64,000 bases of DNA. Origin: Mesobacillus jeotgali. GTDB lineage: Bacteria; Bacillota; Bacilli; Bacillales; Cytobacillaceae. This document shows positions 50,029 through 59,524 of the stretch, piece after piece (position 1 is the stretch's first letter; each line of letters opens with the position of its first letter). The stretch is taken from NCBI RefSeq assembly GCF_031759225.1, contig NZ_CP134494.1:1982501-2046500 (forward strand), read 5' to 3'. Below the pieces are notes generated by a model. It was not told where the DNA came from, did not search any database, and saw only the letters and a program-made list of their open reading frames with translations. Made by a program: the position numbers and the translations under genes.

Positions 50029-52173
50029 CTATAAAGGGAAACGGTCCATTCCTTTTTGAATCTCGGGACTGGTTTGTTTGTCTTTTTCAAAGAAAAGAAT
50101 CAAAGCCGGCAGCAGCATGCCTCGGACCAGGAAGGTGTCGATCAGGATTCCAATCGCTACCATGAACCCGAAAATGAACAGGTCGGCAATCGGCATCGTT
50201 GTCAGGGCAGCGAATGTTGCCGCTAAAATGATTCCTGCGGATGAAATGACACCGCCTGTATTTCGAATCGCAATTTCCAGTGCTTCCTTCACTTTATGTT
50301 TTTGACGTTCTTCGATAAAACGCGACGCCAAAATTATATTATAATCGATACCCAGGGCCACAAGGAAGATAAATCCATAGACAGGAACTCGGGTACTGAT
50401 GGCATCATACCCAAACAGCACGTCAATCAAGAAGACTCCAAAACCTAATGCGGATACATAAGAAAGCAGGATTGTTCCCATCATGTAGATCGGCATTTTC
50501 AAGCGGCGAGTCAGGACAACAAGCAATCCAAAAATCAGAGCCGTTTCAAGCAAAACGATTTTGATGATGTCTCCTTTATTATATTCGCGCTCATCGACAA
50601 GTTTTGGAGTGACGCCGCTATAATACGCCTCACCATCTAAACCTAAATCATCAAGGATTTCGGGTGTTTTATTCTGCAGATCCTCCATATAGTCCATCGC
50701 TTCAACTGAGTAAGGATTCATGGCGAGGGCAATACTGAACTTGGCAGCCTTGCCGTTATCAGTCATATCCGATAAGCGGACAGAAGCGATTTCGTCATCA
50801 TTCTCCAGCATCTCGGTAATCTCGACAGCATCCACTTCTGTCAATGTGTTATCAGTTGCTATCAAAAGAGTAGTAAGAGCTAGCTCGCCTTTATCATATC
50901 TTTGTTCCACTATTTCATAGCCTACGCGTGAAGGCAAATCTTCAGGGAAGCTTTTCACCATATCGAACTCATATTCCAGATTGAAAACGTTCAATGCAGA
51001 AACAATCAGGATAATCGCGACCAGACCGCCGGAGAGCCCTGGCTTGTTGACAACGAATTTGGCAATCGGTCCCCAGACGCCATGCTTGACCTCTGTTTCC
51101 ACTCCATACTCAGGTACCTTAGGCCAGAACGCCTTGCGTCCGAATAAAGTGAATAAGGCAGGCACCAGTGTCACGGAAGCGAGCATGATGAAAAACATCG
51201 CTGTCCCGAAAATCGGGGCAAAGTTCTGATAATCGCGGAAATCAGCAAACAGCAGGACAAGCATCGCAGCCAGCACCGTTCCGCCTGCAAAAAAGACCGG
51301 TTCACCTGTCGCACGTATTGCATGCTTCATCGCATCATATTTATTTTCATAATGGTTCAGTTCTTCGCGGAAACGTGAGAATACAAATAAAGAATAGTCA
51401 ATAACAGCCGCGAACAGCAGGATACTCATGATCGAGGTTGTCTGGTTATTGACTTCCAGTCCGCCTGCTCCTAAAAGGGCAACACTCTGGTTGACGACTT
51501 GATAGACAATGGCCGTCGCCAATAATGGGATGATGGCCAACAACGGTGAACGATAGATCACAATCAGCAGGACAAGGATGATGCCGACCGTTGCCAGTAA
51601 CAGAACAAAATCAGCCCGCTCAAAAAGCTTGATCGTATCACCGGAAATCCCGGCAGGACCCGTGATATAGAAAGCGGTACTTTCAAGCTTATCTGCAATT
51701 CCGGTCCCGATTTCCGTTGCCTTATCATTGATTTCAGCATATTCGTCATTGCCCAGCCCTTGTTCAAGCTCCAAAGGGACAATCATCGTGGATTGATCCT
51801 CGGAGACCAATCCACCAACCGCCTGCGGAGGAAGCGCGCGAGTATCAACGATATTCCTTACTCCTTTGATATCCTCTGTAATGATTCCATCAAGAATTTG
51901 GTTCACTTCGTCGAGATTTATGTCGCCATTCTCGTTATGGAAAACGAGAATTCCAGGAGTACCCTGTTCACTCGGGAAAAATTCCTCGGTTTTATTTTGC
52001 GCGATGAGGGACTTTGCCTCATCCGGCAGCGATTGAAAATTGTTGATTTTGTAGTCACCCAGCTGCGGGCCTGCGCTTAAGCCAAGCATCAGCACCAGCC
52101 AGGCAATGATGGTGATCCACATCCCGCGTTTTGTTGAAACCCAGTCTGTAATGGAATAGAGCATTTTCTTCAT
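50029..52173 (-). CDS. MMPL/RND family transporter
   Basis: A 714-residue protein with about twelve helices in two repeats, each with a large external loop between helices 1 and 2. Motifs AVIDYSLFVFSRFREE (first repeat) and ALGIDYNIILASRFIEE (second) hold the Asp-Tyr residues used for proton coupling in MMPL proteins. Homologues export lipids or hydrophobic compounds. First gene of the MMPL-regulator-kinase operon. ATAGGAGGATATAATC precedes ATG. Confidence 0.92.
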   Translation of the reverse strand: MKKMLYSITDWVSTKRGMWITIIAWLVLMLGLSAGPQLGDYKINNFQSLPDEAKSLIAQNKTEEFFPSEQGTPGILVFHNENGDINLDEVNQILDGIITEDIKGVRNIVDTRALPPQAVGGLVSEDQSTMIVPLELEQGLGNDEYAEINDKATEIGTGIADKLESTAFYITGPAGISGDTIKLFERADFVLLLATVGIILVLLIVIYRSPLLAIIPLLATAIVYQVVNQSVALLGAGGLEVNNQTTSIMSILLFAAVIDYSLFVFSRFREELNHYENKYDAMKHAIRATGEPVFFAGGTVLAAMLVLLFADFRDYQNFAPIFGTAMFFIMLASVTLVPALFTLFGRKAFWPKVPEYGVETEVKHGVWGPIAKFVVNKPGLSGGLVAIILIVSALNVFNLEYEFDMVKSFPEDLPSRVGYEIVEQRYDKGELALTTLLIATDNTLTEVDAVEITEMLENDDEIASVRLSDMTDNGKAAKFSIALAMNPYSVEAMDYMEDLQNKTPEILDDLGLDGEAYYSGVTPKLVDEREYNKGDIIKIVLLETALIFGLLVVLTRRLKMPIYMMGTILLSYVSALGFGVFLIDVLFGYDAISTRVPVYGFIFLVALGIDYNIILASRFIEERQKHKVKEALEIAIRNTGGVISSAGIILAATFAALTTMPIADLFIFGFMVAIGILIDTFLVRGMLLPALILFFEKDKQTSPEIQKGMDRFPL

Positions 52174-52382
52174 GATTATATCCTCCTATGTTCTTTTCTA
52201 AATCCCTCTTCTTCACTCAATCCTGGCCAATCAAAATACAAAATTCGGAATGAGCACTGAACAATGAACATCATAAACGATGAAAATAAACACAACCTCA
52301 ACTTTCAGTTACAATTCATAAGAGGATTCTCATAAGTAAAAGGAGAATGATTAGGAAGGCATGTAAATCAGGAGGCAATCCC

Positions 52383-52829
52383 ATGGATTTCTATGACAAA
52401 TTAAAAAGTAAAAAAATTCAAATCAGTAAGGCAGAAGACTTCGGCTATGATTTAAGGCAAAAATGGGAGTCTGCTTTTGCTTCACATTTAAGTTCTAAGG
52501 AAAAAAGACAAATATTTCTTCATGATAAAGGCGGAGCCAGCGGTTTTCTGTGGCATCTGTTCAGTTATGAAAAAAGAAAATGCGAAAAGGAAGAACAAGC
52601 GGAGCAGGCATTCCACAAACAATATAAAGATACTTGCCTGATTTTTTTTCAGCATTCAGATGAGGTGTGGCTGGTTAAGGATGCATGGGATTTGAAGGCG
52701 AAAGATCTTTTGAGGGCCGATGGTGAGTATGCAGATTTGTATGTTGTCGATCTTGACTATAAATGGACATTTGTCGTCACTCATGAACAAGGATGGATTG
52801 GTCCGTTTTTTTGCAGAAAGGGGGAATAG
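52383..52829 (+). CDS. DUF4275-like protein
   Basis: A 148-residue cytoplasmic protein from ATG 52383, seven bases after AGGAGGC. The segments LRQKWESAFASHLS, GGASGFLWHLFSYEKRKC and YKDTCLIFFQHSDEVWLV resemble the DUF4275 family found in Bacillus. No enzymatic motif. It heads a row of small rightward genes with tight spacing. Function unknown. Confidence 0.65.
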   Translation: MDFYDKLKSKKIQISKAEDFGYDLRQKWESAFASHLSSKEKRQIFLHDKGGASGFLWHLFSYEKRKCEKEEQAEQAFHKQYKDTCLIFFQHSDEVWLVKDAWDLKAKDLLRADGEYADLYVVDLDYKWTFVVTHEQGWIGPFFCRKGE

Positions 52830-52831
52830 AA

Positions 52832-53269
52832 ATGTTCATAAGAAAACTAGTCTCTGCTATAGGCGCAACGGTGGTACTGGTGATCTTGTTCTCGATTCTG
52901 GATCAATCAGGGATAGGGTTATTTTTTGGTATGTATATCCTGCCGATCATCTTAATCTACGGAATTCCGTCTTCAATACTATCCGATTTTCTCACGCGGA
53001 GAACAGATGGGGTAAATAGAATGGCAGCTGCCGGATTCCTTCATATTTTACTCGGGGCGCTGTTTGTTGCCGTACCTACTTTCATATTTGACGCTTCAAA
53101 CGGAAACTGGATAAATAGTGTATGGAACAACAGCTTCTTCTTTTTTACAGCTTTGGTGTCGTCCTTCATCTTCTGGTGCTTTGATGAAGCAATCAAGAGT
53201 GAGTGGTTCGGTCATTTAAGAGGGAAATGTCGGGGACTGTTAAAAAGGTTCGGGGATATGAGAGTTTAG
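52832..53269 (+). CDS. small integral membrane protein
   Basis: A 145-residue protein from ATG 52832 after AAAGGGGGA, two bases past the upstream stop. Four hydrophobic helices are visible (VSAIGATVVLVILFSIL, FFGMYILPIILIYG, HILLGALFVAVPTFI, FFFTALVSSFIFW), with a basic C-terminus. Probably cotranscribed with the DUF4275-like gene. Not recognised. Confidence 0.7.
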   Translation: MFIRKLVSAIGATVVLVILFSILDQSGIGLFFGMYILPIILIYGIPSSILSDFLTRRTDGVNRMAAAGFLHILLGALFVAVPTFIFDASNGNWINSVWNNSFFFFTALVSSFIFWCFDEAIKSEWFGHLRGKCRGLLKRFGDMRV

Positions 53270-53310
53270 CCGGGAAGGCAGGAATTAAAGGAAAGAGGGA
53301 GGATCGTAAT

Positions 53311-53916
53311 ATGCCAAATATCGAAGAGGAATACCAGAGCGGGTTCGAGATGGAAGTGAATGCCCCCTATTCATTAAATTACTTATTAATGATCCAAAAC
53401 ATTTATCTAAACAGCAAAAATACAGAAGCTGTAATGCCATTATTCCCATATGTAAATACTTCAACGTGGGGAATCTTAGAGGAAGAGTTTGAAGAAACTT
53501 TTACGCAAGTCTGGGAGGCATCTGTTCAAAAGAATTCTCGAGATTATATGTATGACCACAATGGAGTATTTCAGTTGGATAAAGAACTGTATCAAAAGTT
53601 GTTTCAAAACAGTGAATCTGGATCATTCGGATACTCAGAAAGTGTGAAGTTCTTTCTAGCCTGGTGGAATGGTTTTCATGGAAAAATCGCCATTGAGGCC
53701 GTGTTTGATCACGACAAAATGGAGAAGGTTTATAAAGAGTTAGCTTCATACATAAAAATTGATAAACGATTAAGGATTCATTTGGTCTATGACAAACCCG
53801 TATTAGCTGATAGAGATGACCGTTCCTGGTATGCAGTGATGCCGATCGAAGATGTTTTTATCACTAAAAAACGTCCTGAGTTGCTATCATATCTGTTAAA
53901 GTGCTGTCAGGTTTAG
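53311..53916 (+). CDS. unknown acidic protein, immunity-protein-like by composition
   Basis: A 201-residue protein from ATG 53311 after GGGAGGA. It is acidic and rich in Trp and Tyr (STWGILEEEFEETFTQVWEAS, FFLAWWNGFHGKIAIEAVF), with no signal or membrane helix. Composition and setting recall immunity proteins of polymorphic toxin systems, but no toxin gene lies in the window. Not recognised. Confidence 0.65.
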   Translation: MPNIEEEYQSGFEMEVNAPYSLNYLLMIQNIYLNSKNTEAVMPLFPYVNTSTWGILEEEFEETFTQVWEASVQKNSRDYMYDHNGVFQLDKELYQKLFQNSESGSFGYSESVKFFLAWWNGFHGKIAIEAVFDHDKMEKVYKELASYIKIDKRLRIHLVYDKPVLADRDDRSWYAVMPIEDVFITKKRPELLSYLLKCCQV

Positions 53917-53949
53917 TTTGAATTTGTGAATAATAATGGAGGTAACCTT

Positions 53950-54426
53950 TTGTTTTTATATCATAGGTATGATCATAACTTAAGTATATCCCCGCAAAGG
54001 ATTTTAAAAGAAGGATTGGACCATAGAACAGCCTCAAAATGGTATTCAAGAGGCGCGAGATTCTTTCCGGAACTAACAGAAAGGTTCAGACCAGAAAATT
54101 CACCAAAATGGATTGATTTCAAAATTGCTTTCGGTGCAGATTTGGAACCTTACGAAAAACCGTATTTTCGTTTTCCTGTGTTCAGTGATAAGATCTTAGT
54201 TTTTAATTTCGAGATATCGAGTGATCTATTTGCCCACCTTGAGGATCTATACGATGGAAGCAAAGGGAACTTTGTTGATGGATTGCCATCAAAAGAGGAA
54301 TTAGTGAAGAAATATTGGAGAAGCATGATGCCTCTTTCCGAGTATTTGGCGCAAAGACCATTTAATAACCCGGAGGTTTACATTTTTGACCAAGTACCAG
54401 CAGAGTTAATTGAGTATATGGAATGA
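53950..54426 (+). CDS. unknown protein
   Basis: A 158-residue protein from TTG 53950, six bases after GGAGGT; a GTG 24 bases upstream precedes that site. It starts FLYHRYDHNLSISPQRILKEG, slightly reminiscent of ADP-ribosyltransferase-like N-termini (a Tyr-His pair followed by an I-x-x-x-G turn), but catalytic residues cannot be assigned. Not recognised. Confidence 0.6.
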   Translation: MFLYHRYDHNLSISPQRILKEGLDHRTASKWYSRGARFFPELTERFRPENSPKWIDFKIAFGADLEPYEKPYFRFPVFSDKILVFNFEISSDLFAHLEDLYDGSKGNFVDGLPSKEELVKKYWRSMMPLSEYLAQRPFNNPEVYIFDQVPAELIEYME

Positions 54427-54520
54427 TTAGGCGTAGTGCACAGTCGCTTATTGCATAGTTGTACAAGAAAAAAACACTTTAGGTGAAAATTACAATAGTA
54501 AATAATAGGTGAGTAATAGT

Positions 54521-55132
54521 ATGAAGATAGAAGTTGGATATTTGCCAAAAAACTATTTTAGCGGGCACTTTCCATTTGAATTAGATGGAGAATATATATA
54601 TTCCGTTGAAGTTGATCCCTGTGGATCGGATCCCACTGGTTTTTATTCTGATTGGATGAAGGAATTAAATCAGTTTCCGATTTATGCTGTCGTCACTCTT
54701 GATCTTCATACTCAAGAGGAAATAGATCGGTTGATCGAAAAATATAAAATAGACTGTTCAGTGTTTTTAATAGGAAATGAATCCTATAATAAGTTTATTT
54801 TGCGAAATGAAGAGCAATTTGGTGTGCTCCTCCCATATTTTTATGCTATTGGCAGTATGAACGATCTAGCTGTGTGGTCACTCAAGAAAGATATTTTTAG
54901 TAGTGACAGAAGAAAAGTAAATACAATCTTTAGACGAAAAACAATGGATATATTAGTGGCTACATTTAAGGGGGATACAACATTATTTTGGATAACGTAT
55001 GATGGAGATGGATTAGATATCATTTCAAATCATCCGATCTTCCGAACAATGGAGGATATAGAGAAAACTCTACCCAAGGGCGTAGAAATGAGTGTAGTTG
55101 AATACGAGATGGGTGAGGATGATATTGAATAA
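54521..55132 (+). CDS. unknown protein, immunity-protein-like by composition
   Basis: A 203-residue soluble protein from ATG 54521 after AGGTGAG. Mixed alpha/beta sequence with many aromatics (YLPKNYFSGHFPFELDGEYI, FPIYAVVTLDLHTQEEIDRL) and an acidic C-terminus (EYEMGEDDIE). No known motif. The gap to the previous gene is 94 bp. Confidence 0.6.
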   Translation: MKIEVGYLPKNYFSGHFPFELDGEYIYSVEVDPCGSDPTGFYSDWMKELNQFPIYAVVTLDLHTQEEIDRLIEKYKIDCSVFLIGNESYNKFILRNEEQFGVLLPYFYAIGSMNDLAVWSLKKDIFSSDRRKVNTIFRRKTMDILVATFKGDTTLFWITYDGDGLDIISNHPIFRTMEDIEKTLPKGVEMSVVEYEMGEDDIE

Positions 55133-55262
55133 TCAGTTAATGATGTTCTTAAAAAATCCAGCTAGTTGATGTCCAATCTATTATCCATTAAGGGGCAGAT
55201 TTCATCCAATATAGCTATTTCGTGGAGAATGTTTATTCATTAAGGTTAGAATAGGGGGACTT

Positions 55263-55613
55263 ATGACATTCTTTAACAGGGTAAGTGATTTCTTTGGAAT
55301 GACAAAACTTAAAGAGAGATTATTTTTTGAAGATCATGAGGGGATTTCAGAAGCAGACCGGGAATATATAAATCGTATTAAGGGACAAAACCCTTTTGGC
55401 ATTATATCCATGTTTATGGGTGGAGTATCTTTTGCCTTTGGACCAATTTATGTTGCTTTTCCCATAATAACAATCATCTTTTGTATCTTAACATATGGAA
55501 CTTTTGATAGAGATCAAGAAGATAATCCATGGACTTTTATTATAGGCGTTTCTTTGGCTTTAATAGGCTTATTTATGAATTTAGGTGGCGTAGTCCATGA
55601 GCTAATAGTCTAG
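55263..55613 (+). CDS. small two-helix membrane protein
   Basis: A 116-residue protein: a basic, soluble N-terminal 45 residues (FFNRVSDFFGMTKLKERLFF), then two hydrophobic helices (about 47-80 and 90-112). AGGGGGACTT precedes ATG. Not recognised. Confidence 0.65.
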   Translation: MTFFNRVSDFFGMTKLKERLFFEDHEGISEADREYINRIKGQNPFGIISMFMGGVSFAFGPIYVAFPIITIIFCILTYGTFDRDQEDNPWTFIIGVSLALIGLFMNLGGVVHELIV

Positions 55614-55737
55614 CCAAGCTGTCTTTATTTGTGAAAAAATCCGGGTAGGTATACTGCTTCGCTGAGTTTATTTTTGTACATAAGAAGCAGTTTTGTTTAA
55701 GAAGAGACTTTAATAGGGGATTTGGTGAAGGGGAAAA

Positions 55738-55842
55738 ATGAAAAGTTATATGAAATGGAGCTACTTTTGGGTATTAATAGTTGGCATCTTGATAGGTTAT
55801 ATTGGAATTCCAATGCTCTCACGATTGTTCAAGTTAATATAA
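55738..55842 (+). CDS. 34-residue single-helix membrane peptide
   Basis: GAAGGGGAAAA precedes ATG 55738. The peptide is one hydrophobic helix (YFWVLIVGILIGYIGIPML) with a basic end (SRLFKLI). It lies between two small genes on the same strand; an overlooked small protein is plausible. Confidence 0.5.
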   Translation: MKSYMKWSYFWVLIVGILIGYIGIPMLSRLFKLI

Positions 55843-55860
55843 GATTAAACGGAGGCTGAG

Positions 55861-56325
55861 ATGCGAAAAGTTTATCTGGATAGAACAGAATTAACCGGAG
55901 CCATAAATGTCAATTTAACAGATACGGAGGTTATACTAGCAGGTACAACAATTTATCCTATGAGTGTTTATCATAAAAATGAGGAGTATCAAAGATATGC
56001 TAACGATTATGATATTCAATTTATCTTTGACGATGATATTCCACATTTGGAATTTTATACGGTTCCATATGTAGATATTATGGCTAAAGATAGTAAAGGT
56101 GGATTTATCGGAACTGTTGGCCAACAATTTGATTTGGGAAGTGACGCACCAATTTGTTATATCAATAGGAATTTAGAGTGCTTGATAATTTCTGAAAACG
56201 GAGAAGATTTTCTGCGTAATATAGAATCATGGCAAGACAAATTGAAACCGTATGATAAAATGGCGGTTTATCGTTCGAAAGCAGAAGCAGAAATGGAACT
56301 AGAGTTTATCGTTTTGTCTGTCTGA
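55861..56325 (+). CDS. unknown protein, immunity-protein-like by composition
   Basis: A 154-residue acidic protein; GGAGG stands five bases before ATG. Strands EVILAGTTIYPMSV, YDIQFIFDDDIPHLEFY and a C-terminal helix (YRSKAEAEMELEF) suggest a small alpha/beta fold. No motif recognised. Confidence 0.62.
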   Translation: MRKVYLDRTELTGAINVNLTDTEVILAGTTIYPMSVYHKNEEYQRYANDYDIQFIFDDDIPHLEFYTVPYVDIMAKDSKGGFIGTVGQQFDLGSDAPICYINRNLECLIISENGEDFLRNIESWQDKLKPYDKMAVYRSKAEAEMELEFIVLSV

Positions 56326-56549
56326 TAGTTTTCCGTTATTATAATTTCAAATTGAACTAACGTGTGCGAGGATCTAAGAAGGATTAGGAACCTTTTTGTT
56401 GAATTCCTTACTAAACAAACGATTGAGGTTAGTTAAACATACATTATTAATTGTCCAATTAAACGTCTTGTAAGGGGTAAGGAAATGGATATTCATATAT
56501 TGTTTTATAAAGTTTATCAAGGAAATGTTGCTTCCAAGGATTATATTCA

Positions 56550-56699
56550 TTGGGCTTTACCCGTGTTATATCTGTAACATTATTAAGTCCAATAGTGTTG
56601 TTTAGTTTCCCAGTTGGGAAATGGACGGCAATTCTACAAGCGATTTTTTGGGGTATTGGCATCTTATTTATACTAAGTGCCGCTGATAAAAGACATTAA
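56550..56699 (+). CDS. possible 49-residue two-helix membrane protein
   Basis: TTG 56550 follows AAGGA at nine bases. The peptide (VISVTLLSPIVLFSFPVG, then AIFWGIGILFILSAAD, ending KRH) has two hydrophobic helices and a basic tail. A longer ancestral gene with a frameshift upstream is also possible because the frame stops only in A/T-rich sequence. Confidence 0.4.
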   Translation: MGFTRVISVTLLSPIVLFSFPVGKWTAILQAIFWGIGILFILSAADKRH

Positions 56700-56782
56700 A
56701 AAAACATAAATTAAATTAAGTGAAATGTTAATTTTAGCAATAGTTTACAACCAGTGGCACATGAGTATATGGAGGTATCGTT

Positions 56783-57067
56783 ATGTGGGTAATATTTGGG
56801 GTTATTGCAATAGTAGCAACTTTAATAAATCTTTATATGTATAAAGCGGGTAAGGATTATAATCTCGCTATGGCGATGGCATTATCATTTACAGCTTTAA
56901 CAGTTTGTGCAGATTACAGTTATCTAACCCGGTGGGTAAAAGCAGAAGATTGGGCGGCTTTATCGGATGTAATACCTGGTATGGCAAGGGCATTTTGGCT
57001 TTTGACAATTATATCAATCTTACTAAATATAGCACCTATATTTTTAGAACGAAAACGAAAGAACTAA
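56783..57067 (+). CDS. small three-helix membrane protein
   Basis: A 94-residue protein with three hydrophobic helices (VIFGVIAIVATLINLYMY, AMAMALSFTALTVCADY, AFWLLTIISILLNIAPI) and a basic C-terminus. TGGAGGTATCGTT precedes ATG. Not recognised. Confidence 0.7.
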   Translation: MWVIFGVIAIVATLINLYMYKAGKDYNLAMAMALSFTALTVCADYSYLTRWVKAEDWAALSDVIPGMARAFWLLTIISILLNIAPIFLERKRKN

Positions 57068-57141
57068 TGACTTCTTGTCAGATCATTTCAATGTGCAATT
57101 AATATGAATAAAAAAATTTACGCTGGTATTTAGCTAGTTTG

Positions 57142-57177
57142 CAAAAAAACACCAACCTTTATATTTAAGGTCAGTGT
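57142..57177 (-). terminator. intrinsic terminator of the DUF2200 gene
   Basis: Minus-strand ACACTGACCTT pairs with AAGGTTGGTGT (two mismatches) and is followed by TTTTTTT. Confidence 0.75.
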
Positions 57178-57184
57178 CCATCTT

Positions 57185-57535
57185 TTATTTCCGCAAAATC
57201 TTTTCCATCTTTTTTCCTCTTGCCAGCTCATCGATCAGCTTGTCCAGGTAACGAATTTCTCTCATGGTTGGTTCTTCGATGTCTTCCACTCGGACTCCAC
57301 AGATTACACCTTTAATCAATTCCCTTGAAGGATTCATGTTAGGAGCTTCTGCGAAGAAGGTCTCAAAGTCTGTATGCTTTTCCAGTATTGCTTCTAATTC
57401 ATCCTGGCTATACCCTGTCAGCCAAGTGATGATTTCGTCGACTTCTTCTTTCGTACGTCCTTTTCTTTCCGCTTTATTTATATAGTGTGGATAGACACTT
57501 GCGAAACTCATTGAATAGATTTTATGTTTGCTCAA
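57185..57535 (-). CDS. DUF2200 family protein
   Basis: A 116-residue protein from TTG 57535, which follows AAGGGAG; the longer frame adds 28 unrelated residues upstream of that site. The sequence [20 protein letters not shown] at the start and [20 protein letters not shown] in the middle match DUF2200. Function unknown in all members. Convergent with the preceding small genes. Confidence 0.85.
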   Translation of the reverse strand: MSKHKIYSMSFASVYPHYINKAERKGRTKEEVDEIITWLTGYSQDELEAILEKHTDFETFFAEAPNMNPSRELIKGVICGVRVEDIEEPTMREIRYLDKLIDELARGKKMEKILRK

Positions 57536-57677
57536 GATCCAAACTCCCTTAGAAACGTTTTCTCCATTATAGTACGAAGAATTGGCGTGTACAAATGTGA
57601 ATTTTATTGGCGAAATCAAAGGAAATTGACCTGGTGAGAAAGAATATTAAAGCATAATGAAGCAAGGGGTGTGGTCG

Positions 57678-57950
57678 ATGGCTAAGACAGTGCTTTCCAA
57701 CAAGGGAAGTAGAATTCCCAGAACCTTTCACGAAGGAAGTTCTCTCCTTCGTATGTTCCGCTTTGCCTTCTTAGTATTTCTTTCCTTCTTATTGGTGTAT
57801 ATCTACTATCTGCATCTCACAGACAATCTTCAAAAAACCATTCTGCACATCTGGTCTAATCATCAGCAAGTCATCATTTCCACTTCGATTTTCGTTACTT
57901 ATACAGGAATTGTTTTTCAGTTGGGTGTTTGGAGAGGGAGAAGAAGGTGA
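57678..57950 (+). CDS. small two-helix membrane protein
   Basis: A 90-residue protein from ATG 57678 after AAGGGGTG. A basic N-terminal 25 residues is followed by two hydrophobic helices (MFRFAFLVFLSFLLVYIYYL and VIISTSIFVTYTGIVFQL) and an Arg-rich end (WRGRRR). Not recognised. Confidence 0.6.
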   Translation: MAKTVLSNKGSRIPRTFHEGSSLLRMFRFAFLVFLSFLLVYIYYLHLTDNLQKTILHIWSNHQQVIISTSIFVTYTGIVFQLGVWRGRRR

Positions 57951-58105
57951 ATGAAAGCAGGGCGATGAGATTCTCTGCTTTTTTTACGTGTTCAGAGCCA
58001 TCCAATAAAGCTGACTCCATATCCTTTCACCAATCAATGTCATAGGTGATATACTAATGGTCTAATATAATAGAAGAAACGGATTAGAGCAAAGGAGTCA
58101 AAAGT

Positions 58106-58744
58106 ATGGCCAATGTACATATTTTTACGAAGAGAGAAGAAATCGCCAACGCAATCATCCATGGAATCGGCGGACTGTTAAGCATCGCAGCCCTCGTCAT
58201 CCTGATCGTGTTCGCTTCCCTGTACGGAACGGCATGGCATGTCGTGAGCTTCACCTTATTCGGGGCAACCATGGTTTTGTTATATACATCCTCAACACTC
58301 GTTCATAGCTTTCCGCCTGGCAAAGCAAAGGACATCTTTGAAGTCATGGACCACTCATCCATCTATTTCTTCATTGCCGGCACCTACACACCGTTCCTGT
58401 TCATTGCTGTAAAAGGAGCATTAGGATGGACGCTGTTTGGAATTGTCTGGGGCCTTTCCATCGCAGGAACCGTATTTAAATCATTGTTCGTCAAACGCTT
58501 CCTGCACACCTCCACCGTGTTATATGTTGTCATGGGCTGGCTGATCGTCTTTGCCTGGGGACCATTGACACAGAATGTATCTCCACAAGGACTGCTGTTC
58601 CTGGTAATCGGTGGAGTTTTGTATACAGTAGGAGCGGTCTTTTACGTCTGGCGCGGATTCCATTACCATCATGCAATTTGGCATATATTTGTTTTAGCAG
58701 GATCAATCATGCACTTTTTTGCGGTTTTGAGTTTGTTGCCGTGA
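58106..58744 (+). CDS. hemolysin III family membrane protein (YplQ-like)
   Basis: A 212-residue seven-helix protein of the PAQR/hemolysin III superfamily. Conserved polar residues are NAIIHGIGG (first helix), STLVHSFPPGKAKDIFEVMDHSSIYFFI (metal-site His and Asp) and WRGFHYHHAIWHIFVLAGS (C-terminal His). Bacterial members may be membrane hydrolases. AAAGGAGTC precedes ATG. Monocistronic. Confidence 0.9.
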   Translation: MANVHIFTKREEIANAIIHGIGGLLSIAALVILIVFASLYGTAWHVVSFTLFGATMVLLYTSSTLVHSFPPGKAKDIFEVMDHSSIYFFIAGTYTPFLFIAVKGALGWTLFGIVWGLSIAGTVFKSLFVKRFLHTSTVLYVVMGWLIVFAWGPLTQNVSPQGLLFLVIGGVLYTVGAVFYVWRGFHYHHAIWHIFVLAGSIMHFFAVLSLLP

Positions 58745-59524
58745 AATTAAATAAACTCCCTGGGTTTGGAGGCGTTTTGAATGCTTCATGTGAATATAAA
58801 AAGGCCGGCCACAGAAAATCGTGCTTTCATAAGCATATAGTTAAGGAAGATGATTTACTGCATATGTGGTTCACATAAGCTGTAGTCCATTTAAAAGATG
58901 TATAAAAATTGTATAAGTTATTACAAGCCTTATCCTTGAGGGATAGGGCTTATTTTATTATGGACCTAGATTTACTAATTCTTTTTGGCTACTCCGAAGT
59001 TAAAAACTACAGGATAATATTGGGTCTTTTGATTCGTTTTTCTATCCTTGGAATAAACTTGAAGGAATGCGAATTTTTATGCAGAAATAGAAGGTGTAAA
59101 TATTTCGAAATACGTAATAGATTAAAAATACAGCTTTAGGACAAGTTTGTTGTGAAGATATATAAACCCACGCCAATTAATTTCGGAATATTCGTAAAAT
59201 TAAAATTCGAATTAACACCAAGCTTTCAATCAAACTATCCTTTATGAATTCATCAATAGAATTCCCCACCTTGCAAACTTCCGATTAAGATTCTTTGATT
59301 CCCAGATTCCAGACAGAGCATATTTTGCACGATTTCCTATTATGCCTACGGTGAATGAACTTTAGGGAGGTGATAAAGCCAGAGATCGCATCAAGCTGGG
59401 AAAGGAGGCGATAAAAGAATTTATAACGATGAAAAATGGCGACATAACGAAATCTTTTAGGTAATTTAACTTTTTAACCTACATAAAAAGGTAGGGACTT
59501 TTTCTTATTAGGAGGAGAATACAT
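58745..59524. other. long intergenic region without supported genes
   Basis: 780 bp. It holds a terminator-like hairpin at 58925 and a short stem (CCTAC / GGTAGG) at about 59480-59496 followed by GACTTTTTC just before the protease gene, possibly an attenuator. A 17-codon frame after GGAGG at 58768 and a 76-codon frame from 58909 are not convincing. Confidence 0.4.
58925..58959 (+). terminator. intrinsic terminator
   Basis: AAGCCTTATCC / GGATAGGGCTT (one wobble), 5-nt loop, then ATTTTATT. It is 180 bp after the hemolysin III stop and is the first terminator there. Confidence 0.7.

Noticed and set aside
58909..59139. 76-codon open frame after the hemolysin III gene
   Set aside because: Contains the terminator hairpin at 58925 within its first codons and lacks a ribosome binding site.
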